NCBI GenBank assembly: GCA_028290325.1
Contig: JAQGJY010000077.1
Span: 1-16,784 of the forward strand
Direction of reading: 5' to 3'
Source of the DNA: Tardiphaga sp.
GTDB lineage: Bacteria; Pseudomonadota; Alphaproteobacteria; Rhizobiales; Xanthobacteraceae
Length of the DNA: 16,784 nt
The notes beneath the pieces are model-generated. The model saw only the letters and a list, made by a program, of their open reading frames with translations, was not told where the DNA came from and ran no database searches. The translations under genes were made by a program, and so were the position numbers. Positions 5,850-13,482 of the stretch are shown here, piece after piece; position 1 is the first letter of the stretch; each line of letters starts with the position of its first letter.

Positions 5850-6506
5850 ATGTTGTTCATGCGAAAGACCACCGCGCTGCCGAGCGCCGCCGAGGCGCTG
5901 CCCGGCCGCTCGACGCCGATCGCCACGGCCACGACCCATTTCGTCAACGGCCGTCCAATTCAGCCGCCTTATCCCGACGGTCTGCAGCAAGCGGTGTTCG
6001 CGCTCGGCTGCTTCTGGGGCGCGGAGCGGAAGTTCTGGGAGCTCGGCGACGGCATCTATACGACGGCGGTCGGTTATGCCGGCGGTCAGACACCGAACCC
6101 GACCTATGAAGAGACCTGCTCGGGCCGCACCGGCCACACCGAAGTGGTGCTGGTGGTGTTCGACCCGAAAAAGATTTCCTACGAGAAACTGCTGAAGGTG
6201 TTCTGGGAAAGCCATAACCCGACGCAGGGCATGCGGCAGGGCAATGACGTCGGCACGCAATATCGCTCGGCGATCTACACGTTCGACGCGGCCCAGGCCA
6301 AAGCCGTCGCGGCCTCGAAAGCGGCTTATCAGCAGGCGTTGTCCGCCAAGGGCATCGGCACGATCACGACGGAGATCGCGCCGATCGGGCCGTTTTATTT
6401 CGCGGAGGACTACCATCAGCAGTACCTCGCGAAAAACCCCGCCGGTTATTGCGGCCTCGGCGGCACCGGCGTGAGCTGTCCGATCGGCGCCGGCGTGCCG
6501 GCTTGA
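5850..6506 (+). CDS. msrA: Peptide-methionine (S)-S-oxide reductase MsrA
   Basis: MsrA reduces methionine S-sulfoxide in oxidised proteins, using thioredoxin to recycle. The 218-residue protein carries the catalytic motif GCFWG, with the nucleophilic Cys at about residue 54, after the family's lead-in ALPGRSTPIATATTHFVNG. Other conserved blocks are VGYAGGQTPNPTYEE, GRTGHTEVV, FWESHNPTQGMRQGND-GTQYRS and FYFAEDYHQQYLAKNP. Resolving cysteines are visible in the C-terminal tail (CGLGGTGVSCP, about residues 201 and 210), so this is the three-cysteine type known from E. coli. The start at 5850 has GGACAGGAG just upstream. Two earlier in-frame ATGs (5766, 5826) give extensions not typical of the family. 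No periplasmic signal is present, so it should act in the cytoplasm. Confidence 0.97.
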   Translation: MLFMRKTTALPSAAEALPGRSTPIATATTHFVNGRPIQPPYPDGLQQAVFALGCFWGAERKFWELGDGIYTTAVGYAGGQTPNPTYEETCSGRTGHTEVVLVVFDPKKISYEKLLKVFWESHNPTQGMRQGNDVGTQYRSAIYTFDAAQAKAVAASKAAYQQALSAKGIGTITTEIAPIGPFYFAEDYHQQYLAKNPAGYCGLGGTGVSCPIGAGVPA

Positions 6507-6613
6507 TCCTGTTCGGCTCGATTGCGCTTGCGACAACGAGACCGGCCAGCCAACGGAATATTAACCCTAACAGGGTCATAACAGGACAGTCTCGTTTGTG
6601 AGGGATTGTTCCA

Positions 6614-7729
6614 GTGTCCATTCTGTCCGCGTGCCGCTCGTCGTTGTTCGCCGCCGTCTCCGTCGCCGCGTTGTCCGGCATGATCGGTGACGTGGCGCAC
6701 GCGCAGGCCCGTCCCGATCTCGATGCCCTGGTCTATGGCGCCGCCGCCCCCGCTGCCGCGCCTGTGCCGGCCGTGCCGCAGGTGGTGATGCAGCAGGCTC
6801 CGCAAGTCGCGCCGCGCGGACTGTTCACCTCATCATCCGCCGGCAGCAGCTCCTATTCCAGCGGCGCGCTCGCCGCGCTCGGCGGCATGTTCAAGCGCAC
6901 GCCCCGCGCCGCGCCGCAGCCGATGGATTCGCAGGCGGCGATGACGCAGCCTTACGCCGCGCCGCCGACCGCACCGGCCCAGACCGCGACCGGACCCACT
7001 CAGTTCTCGCAGGCGCAGGCGTCGCAGTCGGCGATGCCGCGCAACAACGATCTCGACAACCGCGCCTATGGCGCGCCGGCCGATCCGGTCTCGCCGCCGG
7101 CGCAGAGCAACCAGCGCGGTCTGCTCACCGCATCGCGCTCCGCGTCGTCCTCGTCGTCGAATGGCGCGCTGGCCGCGCTGGGTCGTGGATTCCGTCCGTC
7201 GGCGCGCGGCAATTCCGCGCTGGTGCCGGCGCGCTATGCGCCGCCGCCGATGGTCGCCGTGCCCTACGATCCGACCTACCGCGTCGATGCCGGCGATCGT
7301 CTGCGGATCGTCGTCTATGGGCAGGACGGCCTGACCAACACCTATCAGATCAGCGCATCCGGTTCGATCACCATGCCGCTGATCGGCGGCGTTCCGGCGC
7401 GCGGCAGAACGCCGGCCGAGCTCGCCGGCGCGATCTCGGCGCGGCTGCGCGACGGCTTCATTCGCGAGCCGTCCGTGGCCGTCGAGATCGAGGCCTATCG
7501 TCCGTTCTTCATTCTCGGCGAGGTCGCGGCCCCCGGTCAGTATCCTTATGTGCCGCATATGAGCGTCGAAAGCGCGATCGCGATCGCCGGCGGTTTCTCG
7601 CCGCGCGCCAAGCGCGATCGCGTCACGCTCACGCACGCGATGCCGGACGGATTGCTGCGCGCCGTGGTCCCGGTCGGCACGCCGCTGAGCCCCGGCGATA
7701 CGATTCTGGTCGGCGAACGCTGGTTCTGA
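6614..7729 (+). CDS. Wza-type polysaccharide export protein with duplicated N-terminal segment
   Basis: The 371-residue protein begins with a GTG codon preceded by AGGGA. A signal peptide of about 30 residues ends AHA-QA, with no lipobox Cys, so it is exported but not an evident lipoprotein. Residues 35-200 are low-complexity, Ala/Pro/Ser-rich and internally duplicated: RGLFTSSSAGSSSYSSGALA (from residue 68) matches RGLLTASRSASSSSSNGALA (from 168) with an offset of exactly 100 residues. Residues about 218-300 form the polysaccharide export domain (YRVDAGDRLRIVVYGQ, SGSITMPLIGGVPARGRTPA). A soluble-ligand beta-grasp (SLBB) domain follows (FFILGEVAAPGQYPYVPHMS to the C-terminus). Family members form or assist outer-membrane channels for exopolysaccharide. 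No tyrosine kinase/Wzc or glycosyltransferase gene is nearby, so this copy is an orphan. A possible operator-like ACCCT-AAC-AGGGT lies at 6564-6576. Confidence 0.9.
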   Translation: MSILSACRSSLFAAVSVAALSGMIGDVAHAQARPDLDALVYGAAAPAAAPVPAVPQVVMQQAPQVAPRGLFTSSSAGSSSYSSGALAALGGMFKRTPRAAPQPMDSQAAMTQPYAAPPTAPAQTATGPTQFSQAQASQSAMPRNNDLDNRAYGAPADPVSPPAQSNQRGLLTASRSASSSSSNGALAALGRGFRPSARGNSALVPARYAPPPMVAVPYDPTYRVDAGDRLRIVVYGQDGLTNTYQISASGSITMPLIGGVPARGRTPAELAGAISARLRDGFIREPSVAVEIEAYRPFFILGEVAAPGQYPYVPHMSVESAIAIAGGFSPRAKRDRVTLTHAMPDGLLRAVVPVGTPLSPGDTILVGERWF

Positions 7730-7750
7730 CCCGACAGCCGTCATGCGACC

Positions 7751-7782
7751 AATCGCCGGCGCGCGATCGCGGTAGCGATTTT
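7751..7782 (+). terminator. Possible weak terminator after the polysaccharide export gene
   Basis: ATCGC (7766-7770), GGTA and GCGAT (7775-7779) form a short stem running into a TTTT tract. AATCGC at 7751 can pair with GCGATT at 7775 as an alternative. The stem is short, so confidence is low. Confidence 0.3.
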
Positions 7783-7861
7783 CATTTCCGCGACGTCTTG
7801 TGCCATAACGCCCGTCAGTAAACGCGCCGCTCATCAAGAGGCGGCCGCTGGGGGGCACACC

Positions 7862-8836
7862 ATGCTTAAACTCAACATCATTCTTGCCGCGTCCGTCGCG
7901 CTCTCGATCAGCAGCGCGCTGGCGCAGCCCGCGACCACCTATCCCGAGCGGCGCATCACCTTTGTCGTGCCTTACGCGCCGGGCGGCGCGACCGATGTCA
8001 GCGCGCGACTGCTTGCGAATAAATTGTCCGAAGTCTGGAAGCAGACCGTCGTCGTCGAAAACAAGCCCGGTGGCGGCGGCTTGATCGGCAACGATTACGT
8101 CGCCAAGGCGCCGGCGGACGGTTACACCGTGCTGGTCGCGATCACGCAGATCATTCAGGCGCCGAGCCTGTTCGCGAAGTTGCCCTATGACGTGTTCAAG
8201 GACCTTGCGCCGGTGTCGCAGGTCGCGCTCTCCACAGTGGTGCTGACGGTGCCGGAGCAGCAGCCGTTCAAATCCGTGAAACAGCTGGTCGATGCCGCCA
8301 GGGCCCATCCCGGCCAATTGCCCTACGGCTCGTTCGGCAACGCCACCACATCGCATCTTTACGGCGAGCTGCTGAAGAAGGACGCCGGCATCGACATGAC
8401 GCATGTGCCTTATCGCGGCGCGTCGCCGCTGCTCAACGACCTGCTCGGCAATCAGGTGACGGCGGGATTCATCGATCTGACCACGGGCGGCGCGCAGATC
8501 GCGGCGGGCAAGATTCGTGCGCTGGCGGTCGGCGGCTCGAAGCGTCGGAGCTTCTTGCCGGACACGCCGACGATGGCCGAACTCGGTTACAAGGGGTTTG
8601 AGGCGGAAGGCTGGGTCGGCATCTTCCTGCCGGCGGCGACCCCGAGGCCGATCGTGGACAAATTGTCCGCCGAGCTTGACCGCATGATCAAGAGCGATGC
8701 CGACGTGATCAAGAAACTCGAAGCGGTGAGCCTGGTGCCGGTCGGTGGCACCGCCGATCAGTTCGCCGCGACGATCCGCAAGGACGCGGCGATCTGGGCC
8801 GATGTCGCCAAGGCCGGCGGCGTCAAAGGGGAGTGA
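7862..8836 (+). CDS. Bug/TctC-family periplasmic solute receptor
   Basis: The 324-residue protein has a signal peptide (MLKLNIILAASVALSISSAL, cleaved near ALA-QP) and the signature of the tripartite tricarboxylate transporter receptor (Bug) family: YPERRITFVVPYAPGGATDV, VENKPGGGGLIGNDYVAKAPADGYT, and MTHVPYRGASPLLNDLLGNQ. Length is typical (about 320). Family members bind carboxylates or related small molecules in the periplasm. No TctA/TctB membrane subunits are in the window, which is common for orphan Bug proteins, so the ligand cannot be inferred. A strong GGGGGG ribosome binding site precedes the ATG. The gene stands alone, 132 bases after the export gene, and is followed at 8975 by a gene on the opposite strand. 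It is a distant paralogue of the receptor at 13483. Confidence 0.95.
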   Translation: MLKLNIILAASVALSISSALAQPATTYPERRITFVVPYAPGGATDVSARLLANKLSEVWKQTVVVENKPGGGGLIGNDYVAKAPADGYTVLVAITQIIQAPSLFAKLPYDVFKDLAPVSQVALSTVVLTVPEQQPFKSVKQLVDAARAHPGQLPYGSFGNATTSHLYGELLKKDAGIDMTHVPYRGASPLLNDLLGNQVTAGFIDLTTGGAQIAAGKIRALAVGGSKRRSFLPDTPTMAELGYKGFEAEGWVGIFLPAATPRPIVDKLSAELDRMIKSDADVIKKLEAVSLVPVGGTADQFAATIRKDAAIWADVAKAGGVKGE

Positions 8837-8974
8837 TTAAGCCGAGCGTGATGGCCGTCGGTGCGAGCGGGTTCGATATCGGCGCGGCGCGCCGGCCTCG
8901 AACTCAACGAAGCAATCCAGCTCTCAAGTCGGTCGCGAGAAAGACTGGATTGCCGCGTCGGAATACGCCGCGCC

Positions 8975-9652
8975 TTACGGCTTCACCAGATGCTTGGCGA
9001 AAAACGCCAGGCTGCGTTGCTTCGCCAGGTCGGCGCTGGGCCGGTCGTAGCTGGCGCGCTCGTCGCAGCCGAAACCGTGCTGCGCGCCGCCATAGACGAA
9101 CAGCTCGAGCTCCGGCCGCTTCGTCTTGATCGTCTCGACATCCGACAGCGGAATGCCGGAGTCGTTTTCCCCGAAATGCAATTGCGTCGGCACGGTCGGC
9201 TTGTCGTCGGCGAAACGCACGATCGCGCCGCCGTAATAACCGATCGCCGCCGTCAGGCCTCGAAGTTTCGTCGCCGCGCCATAAGCGATGCTGCCGCCGA
9301 GGCAGAAACCGATGATGCCGACCGGGCCGACATCGGACACCGCGTCGATCGCGGCCTGCGTGTCGCGCAGCATCGCCGGCCAGTCCGGGTTGGCGACGAA
9401 CTTGCGCGCGACCGCGACCTCGTCAGGCGAATAGCCGCACTGGAAATTCGGTTCGATCCGATCGAAGATCGATGGCGCGATCGCGACATAGCCCTGCGCG
9501 GCGAAGCGATCGCAGACGTTGCGGATGTGATGGTTGACGCCGAAGATCTCCTGCACGACCACCACCGCCGCTTTCGGCGCGCCTTCGGGATCGGCGCGGT
9601 AGGCGCCCAGTTCAAAATGGTCGGATGCGGTCAGTCTGATGTCGTGTCCCAC
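8975..9652 (-). CDS. Dienelactone hydrolase family protein
   Basis: This is an alpha/beta-hydrolase of the carboxymethylenebutenolidase type, the enzyme that opens dienelactone in chlorocatechol degradation, though many relatives have other ester substrates. With the GTG start at 9652 it has 225 residues, close to the typical size. The Cys nucleophile is in GFCLGGS (Cys117), the conserved Glu is in VVVQEIFG (Glu35), the acid is in HFGENDSGIP (Asp164) and the base is in GAQHGFG (His192), so the full set of catalytic residues is present. The GTG is preferred over a longer start because AAGGAAGAAG lies just upstream. It begins 14 bases after the stop codon of the small secreted-protein gene upstream, so the two are probably one operon. 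No signal peptide is seen, so it should be cytoplasmic. Confidence 0.92.
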   Translation of the reverse strand: MGHDIRLTASDHFELGAYRADPEGAPKAAVVVVQEIFGVNHHIRNVCDRFAAQGYVAIAPSIFDRIEPNFQCGYSPDEVAVARKFVANPDWPAMLRDTQAAIDAVSDVGPVGIIGFCLGGSIAYGAATKLRGLTAAIGYYGGAIVRFADDKPTVPTQLHFGENDSGIPLSDVETIKTKRPELELFVYGGAQHGFGCDERASYDRPSADLAKQRSLAFFAKHLVKP

Positions 9653-9666
9653 ACTCTTCTTCCTTC

Positions 9667-10014
9667 TCAGCGCCACATCCAGTTGCGGCCCCAATCGGCT
9701 TTCCAGCCGGTGAGGCGCCCGCGGCGAAATTGTAGAAACAGCTTGTCGGTGAGCGGAAACAGACCACCGCCACCGACCGAACGAATGGTGAGATAGATCT
9801 CGTCGCCGGGCCGACCGCTGACATAATCAAGCGGCGTGCCGAGCGCGACGGCGGCGTCCCGCGCGCTCATGCCGAACGCCAGCGGCGTCGTGTTCGACAG
9901 CGTCGCATTGAACGGCGCATCGCGCGGCACGAAGCGCGGCAATGGTTCGGCCCGCGCGCCGCCGAGGGTCAACAGAAAAGCTGCGACGACAGCAGCGGCG
10001 GTCACTCGACTCAT
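9667..10014 (-). CDS. Small exported protein with BamE/SmpA-like features
   Basis: The 115-residue product starts with a clear signal peptide (MSRVTAAAVVAAFLLTLGGA, cut near ARA-EP). The mature part has TPLAFGMSARDAAVALGTPL, a predicted helix, then alternating strands (EIYLTIRSVGG, KLFLQFRRGRLTGWKADWG). The order 'FGMSxxDAxxALGxP...LxLxFRxGRLxGW' recalls the small alpha/beta fold of BamE/SmpA proteins, but there is no lipobox Cys, so it is probably a soluble periplasmic protein. GAAGG lies at good distance before the ATG. The next gene on the same strand, a dienelactone hydrolase, starts 14 bases downstream. The HD-GYP gene diverges on the other side. The fold resemblance is inferred from pattern only. 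Confidence 0.8.
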   Translation of the reverse strand: MSRVTAAAVVAAFLLTLGGARAEPLPRFVPRDAPFNATLSNTTPLAFGMSARDAAVALGTPLDYVSGRPGDEIYLTIRSVGGGGLFPLTDKLFLQFRRGRLTGWKADWGRNWMWR

Positions 10015-10167
10015 CGCGACACCTTCGGTTCATGCGCCGGCGCTGGCAACGTCCCGCTCATCCATGCAGAGGCTGAATACGGCAGTAAGACGGCGTTAAC
10101 AATGCCCCTTAACGGAGCGGAACCGATTGTCGTGGTACAGCGATACGTCTCGCAAACGAAAGCTATC

Positions 10168-11259
10168 ATGTCTGCGCCTGCATCATCGATCACCCCGTCC
10201 GGCCGTCGCTTGATGCTGATTTCCGATCGCAGCGATCGCAGTGATCTGGTCGATATTCTCAGGCCGTTCGGCGACGTTGCCACGGTCATGACATCGGACA
10301 TTCCCGACTCGCCGGCCGGTATCTGCGGCGTCGTCGTCGAGATGGATCTTCGCAACGCCATCAACGTCCAGCAGGTGCGCGACCGGATCCTCGGCAAGGC
10401 CTATCAATCGATGCCGCGCCTGTTCGTTCTGAACGAAGCGCTGCATCACTGCGCGATGCAGGCCTGGGCGCTCGGCGCCACCGACACGATCGTCCGGCCG
10501 TTCGACGCGCGCGGCCTGCAGCAACGGATTCGCAGCGCGTTTCCGAACACCCCCGAGGATGACGCCACCGCCAAGGGGCGGGCGCTGAGCAAAGGCGTCG
10601 CCGCCGCCAATCTGGTGCTGGCGAAGATTTTCGAGCGGCTGCCGCTCGGCATTCCGCTGACCTTCGACGACGTGATGCAGGCGGAGGCGCAGATTCTCAA
10701 GGCGATCAAACGGTCGTCGCTGCGCGAATGGCTGCAAATGGTCGGCCGGCATCACAATGCCAGCTATCGCCATTGCCTCTCGGTGACGGGATACGCCGTC
10801 GCCTTCGCGCAGCATATGGGCATGCGCGACGCGGATCAGCGCCGGCTGACGCGCGCGGCGCTGCTGCACGATGTCGGCAAGGCATTCATTCCGGTGGCGA
10901 TCCTCGACAAGCCCGCGGCGTTGACCGACGAGGAGCGCGCGGTGATGCGAACCCATCCCCAGCGCGGCTATGACAGCCTCGCGGCGCAAGGCAGTTTTCC
11001 GCCCGAAATGCTCGACGTGGTGTTGCACCATCACGAATATCTCGACGGCAGCGGCTATCCGCACGGACTGGCCGGCGACGCGATCAGCGATATCGTGCGG
11101 ATCATCACGATCGTCGATATCCATTCGGCGCTGACCGAGAACCGGCCGTATCGCGCGCCGTTCACGCCGGCCAAAGCCTTCGCCACGATGGAAGCCATGA
11201 CGGATCAACTCGACAAGCATCTGTTGCAGGCGTTCCGGCCCGTCGCATTGGGGATGTGA
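10168..11259 (+). CDS. HD-GYP domain protein with degenerate receiver domain (putative c-di-GMP phosphodiesterase)
   Basis: HD-GYP proteins hydrolyse the second messenger cyclic di-GMP. With the ATG at 10168 the protein has 363 residues. An N-terminal receiver-like domain (about 12-125) has recognisable strands (RRLMLISD, GVVVEMD, RLFVLNE, DTIVRPFD). It keeps a candidate phospho-Asp60 but has Arg110 where receivers carry the conserved Lys, and only one of the usual acidic pair. After a linker, the HD-GYP domain shows HDVGK (234-238), the paired His and GYP in HHHEYLDGSGYP (287-298), and the distal Asp in IVDIHSALTENRPYR, where the usual second Asp of DxxDAL is Ser. An upstream ATG (10102) would add 22 residues but lacks a good ribosome binding site. 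No transmembrane segment or partner kinase is present. Confidence 0.9.
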   Translation: MSAPASSITPSGRRLMLISDRSDRSDLVDILRPFGDVATVMTSDIPDSPAGICGVVVEMDLRNAINVQQVRDRILGKAYQSMPRLFVLNEALHHCAMQAWALGATDTIVRPFDARGLQQRIRSAFPNTPEDDATAKGRALSKGVAAANLVLAKIFERLPLGIPLTFDDVMQAEAQILKAIKRSSLREWLQMVGRHHNASYRHCLSVTGYAVAFAQHMGMRDADQRRLTRAALLHDVGKAFIPVAILDKPAALTDEERAVMRTHPQRGYDSLAAQGSFPPEMLDVVLHHHEYLDGSGYPHGLAGDAISDIVRIITIVDIHSALTENRPYRAPFTPAKAFATMEAMTDQLDKHLLQAFRPVALGM

Positions 11260-11307
11260 CAGCGTTGTCGTTCCGGGACCGGGGCTTCGGCCGCGTTTGC
11301 ACCGCGA

Positions 11308-12888
11308 CTACCCCAGCAGGTTGCGCAATTCCGCCTTTGCGACCTTCTCCAGCGTCGAGCGCGGCATCTCATCGACGAAGTGGATCTCGCGCGGCACCTT
11401 GAAGTCGGCGAGCTGGTCGCGGCAGGCGGCCATCACCGCGTCATGCAGGCCCGGCGCGGCATTCTCGACGCCATCTTGTGGGATGATGAACACCACCGGG
11501 ACCTCGTCGAGCATCGGATGTTTCTTGGCGACCACGGCGTTCTCGCGGACGCCAGCGACCAGCGCGATCACCTGCTCGATTTCCGAGGCCGCGACGTTCT
11601 CGCCGCCGACCTTCAGCATGTCCTTCGAGCGGTCACCGAATTTGATGACGCCGTTGTCGAGCAGCGTGACGCGGTCGCCGGTGAGGAAGAATCCGTCGTC
11701 GTCGAACGAGTCGCGCGTCGCCGCCTCGTTGTGCAGGTATTCCTTGAACAGCGTCAGGCCGGGTGTGCCCAGGATCGCGAGATTGCCGGTGCCGCCGGGT
11801 TGCGTCGGCGCGCCATCATCGTCGGTGACGCGAATGCGATATTCGGCGGCGGGACGGCCGATCGTGTTCGGGGTGTTGGCGTGATCGACCTCGCCGATGA
11901 TGCCGTGGGTGATCGTCTCCGTCATGCCCCACCAGCCGATGGTCTTGACGCCGAAGCCCGCGAAAGCCGAGGGATCGCAAACCGCGTTGCCCCACAGCCG
12001 GAAGCTGTGCTGTTTCGGAATCTCGTGCTCCAGCAGCGCCTTCATGCAGAACGCGATGGTCGAATTCCAGGTGCAGCGGTGCTCCAGCGCGACCGGCCAG
12101 AACCGGCGCGCGGAAAACCGCGGCTGGATCACGCAGGTGCCGCCGACCCACAGGCTCGACAGCATCGAATAGGCCAGCGCATTGGTATGGAACAGCGGCA
12201 GATAGGCCAGATGCACGTCGAATCCGTGCAGATCCTGATGCGACGCATTGACCTTCGCGCCCCACAGCGCATTCGCGTGCGTCCAGAGCACGGCCTTCGG
12301 CCGCGACGTGGTGCCCGACGTATATTGAACGCTGCACGGCGCCAGCGGATCGGTGGCGCGGCGCGGCCGGTCGGCGCTGTCGGCGAACAACGCCTCGAAA
12401 CGTTCGGCCTTCGGCACGGCCTGGGTCGGCGTGACGCCGGCATCGTGCGATGTCACGGCGATCCATTTCAGCTCGCGGCAATTCGCGGCAACCAGTTCGG
12501 CATAGGCCGGCTGCGTGATCGCGGCCACCGCGCGGCAATGGCCGGCGAAATAGTTGATCTCCGCCGCCGCCGAGCGCGTGTTGGTCGTGACAGCGATGGC
12601 GCCGAGTTCGACGCAGGCAAACCATGCCAGCAGCATTTCGATGCAGTTATCCATGTGGATCAGGACGTAATCGCCGTGCTTGATGCCGCGCCGCGCGAGG
12701 CCGGCCGCCAGCGCGCCGGTGCGCTCATGGAATTCGCCATAGCTCCAGCGCCGCGCCGGGGCATCGAACGGTGCCCAGATCAGGAATGGATGATCGCGGC
12801 GCGCCTCGGCATGCATCCGCAGCAGCGACGGTACGTCCATGCCGGCGAACGGGCCGACGACGCCGGCGGCGTCTTGCAGGCGGGCCAT
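11308..12888 (-). CDS. Acyl-CoA synthetase (AMP-dependent ligase family)
   Basis: This ANL-superfamily enzyme would activate a carboxylic acid to its acyl-AMP and then its CoA thioester. The 526-residue protein has the P-loop-like motif QYTSGTTSRPKAV (190-198 core), GWWGMTET (A5), FLTGDRVTLLDNGVIKFGDRSKDMLKVGGE (A7-A8) and PRSTLEKVAK with the probable catalytic Lys515 near the C-terminus (A10). The P-loop motif has Ser where most members have Gly (TSGTTGxPK), a mild deviation. Sequence style recalls CaiC/crotonobetaine-CoA-ligase-like and medium/long-chain ligases, so the substrate is open. The ATG at 12888 has AGGAGAA upstream and lies one base after the stop of the VOC gene, a tight operon with probable translational coupling. 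The 3' end faces the HD-GYP gene across 48 bases. Confidence 0.95.
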   Translation of the reverse strand: MARLQDAAGVVGPFAGMDVPSLLRMHAEARRDHPFLIWAPFDAPARRWSYGEFHERTGALAAGLARRGIKHGDYVLIHMDNCIEMLLAWFACVELGAIAVTTNTRSAAAEINYFAGHCRAVAAITQPAYAELVAANCRELKWIAVTSHDAGVTPTQAVPKAERFEALFADSADRPRRATDPLAPCSVQYTSGTTSRPKAVLWTHANALWGAKVNASHQDLHGFDVHLAYLPLFHTNALAYSMLSSLWVGGTCVIQPRFSARRFWPVALEHRCTWNSTIAFCMKALLEHEIPKQHSFRLWGNAVCDPSAFAGFGVKTIGWWGMTETITHGIIGEVDHANTPNTIGRPAAEYRIRVTDDDGAPTQPGGTGNLAILGTPGLTLFKEYLHNEAATRDSFDDDGFFLTGDRVTLLDNGVIKFGDRSKDMLKVGGENVAASEIEQVIALVAGVRENAVVAKKHPMLDEVPVVFIIPQDGVENAAPGLHDAVMAACRDQLADFKVPREIHFVDEMPRSTLEKVAKAELRNLLG

Positions 12889-12889
12889 C

Positions 12890-13306
12890 TCACTTCTCCT
12901 CGGCATAGGATGAAATCTCGATCAGGCTGCCGTCGGGATCGCGGCAATAGACCGAGCGCAGCGTGCCGCGCGCGCCCTGCCGCTCGCACGGACCTTCCGC
13001 GATCGCGACGTGGTGCGCCTTGAGATGCGCGACGACCTCATCGGGCGATGCGGACGTGAGGAAGCACAGGTCGTCACTGCCGGCGGCTTCGTGGTCGGCG
13101 GTGAACCAGTCGGCCTTCGAGGTGCCGATCGGACGCAAGTTGATCTTGTTGCGGCCGAAGACGAGCATCGCGCGGACCGCCTGACCGTTGCCGGGATCGA
13201 AGCTCCGCGCCGTCATGCCGAGGATTCTGGTGTACCAGTCGGCGGATCGCGCGACATCGCTGACATTGAGGACGAGGTGATCAAGCCCGTTGACCGTGAT
13301 CGGCAT
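12890..13306 (-). CDS. VOC-family (glyoxalase/fosfomycin resistance/dioxygenase fold) protein
   Basis: The 138-residue protein has the paired beta-alpha-beta-beta-beta modules of the vicinal oxygen chelate fold. It opens GLDHLVLNVSDVARSADWYT, with the first metal-ligand His10. The second half runs from DHEAAGSDDLCF to RSVYCRDPDGSLIEISSY, with Glu130 in the usual last ligand position. The central motif normally reads HLCF or HIAF, but here it is DDLCF, so Asp79 stands where the second-module His ligand is expected. The metal site may therefore be altered. A good GGGAGAA site precedes the ATG. It is the first gene of a unit with the acyl-CoA synthetase, one base apart, so it probably acts on a related substrate. 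A lyase, dioxygenase or epimerase role cannot be distinguished. Confidence 0.92.
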   Translation of the reverse strand: MPITVNGLDHLVLNVSDVARSADWYTRILGMTARSFDPGNGQAVRAMLVFGRNKINLRPIGTSKADWFTADHEAAGSDDLCFLTSASPDEVVAHLKAHHVAIAEGPCERQGARGTLRSVYCRDPDGSLIEISSYAEEK

Positions 13307-13482
13307 GGTCTGGTTTCTCCCAGCTGAATTTCTTATTGCGGCGCCGTGCGACTTTGGAAGCGCTAGCCGTGATCTGTTTTCTCGTTACAATCGCCGCCGA
13401 TGTCAATTCGATACAACGGACCGCGCGCTAAATCGCGGCCGCAAGGCCATCAAGGCCAAGGGACTAAAAGGGAGTCAACGTT

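Noticed and set aside
4845..6536. 563-residue open frame on the minus strand across the rpsT leader, the small membrane gene and msrA
   Set aside because: It overlaps rpsT in another frame and lies antisense to well-supported genes. Its composition is Arg-rich and unlike any family.
6833..8404. 523-residue open frame antisense to the export and first Bug genes
   Set aside because: It is antisense to two clear genes with signal peptides and ribosome binding sites. The product is Arg/His-rich low complexity.
10102..10167. Earlier ATG for the HD-GYP protein
   Set aside because: It lacks a clear ribosome binding site and adds 22 residues outside the receiver-like domain. It cannot be fully excluded.
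11380..13023. 547-residue open frame antisense to the acyl-CoA synthetase
   Set aside because: The opposite strand carries complete ligase motifs and a tight operon junction. This frame has none.
13307..13482. TTGACA-like promoter in the divergent spacer upstream of the VOC gene
   Set aside because: A TTGACA occurs on the minus strand near 13400, but no acceptable -10 element sits 16-18 bases away.
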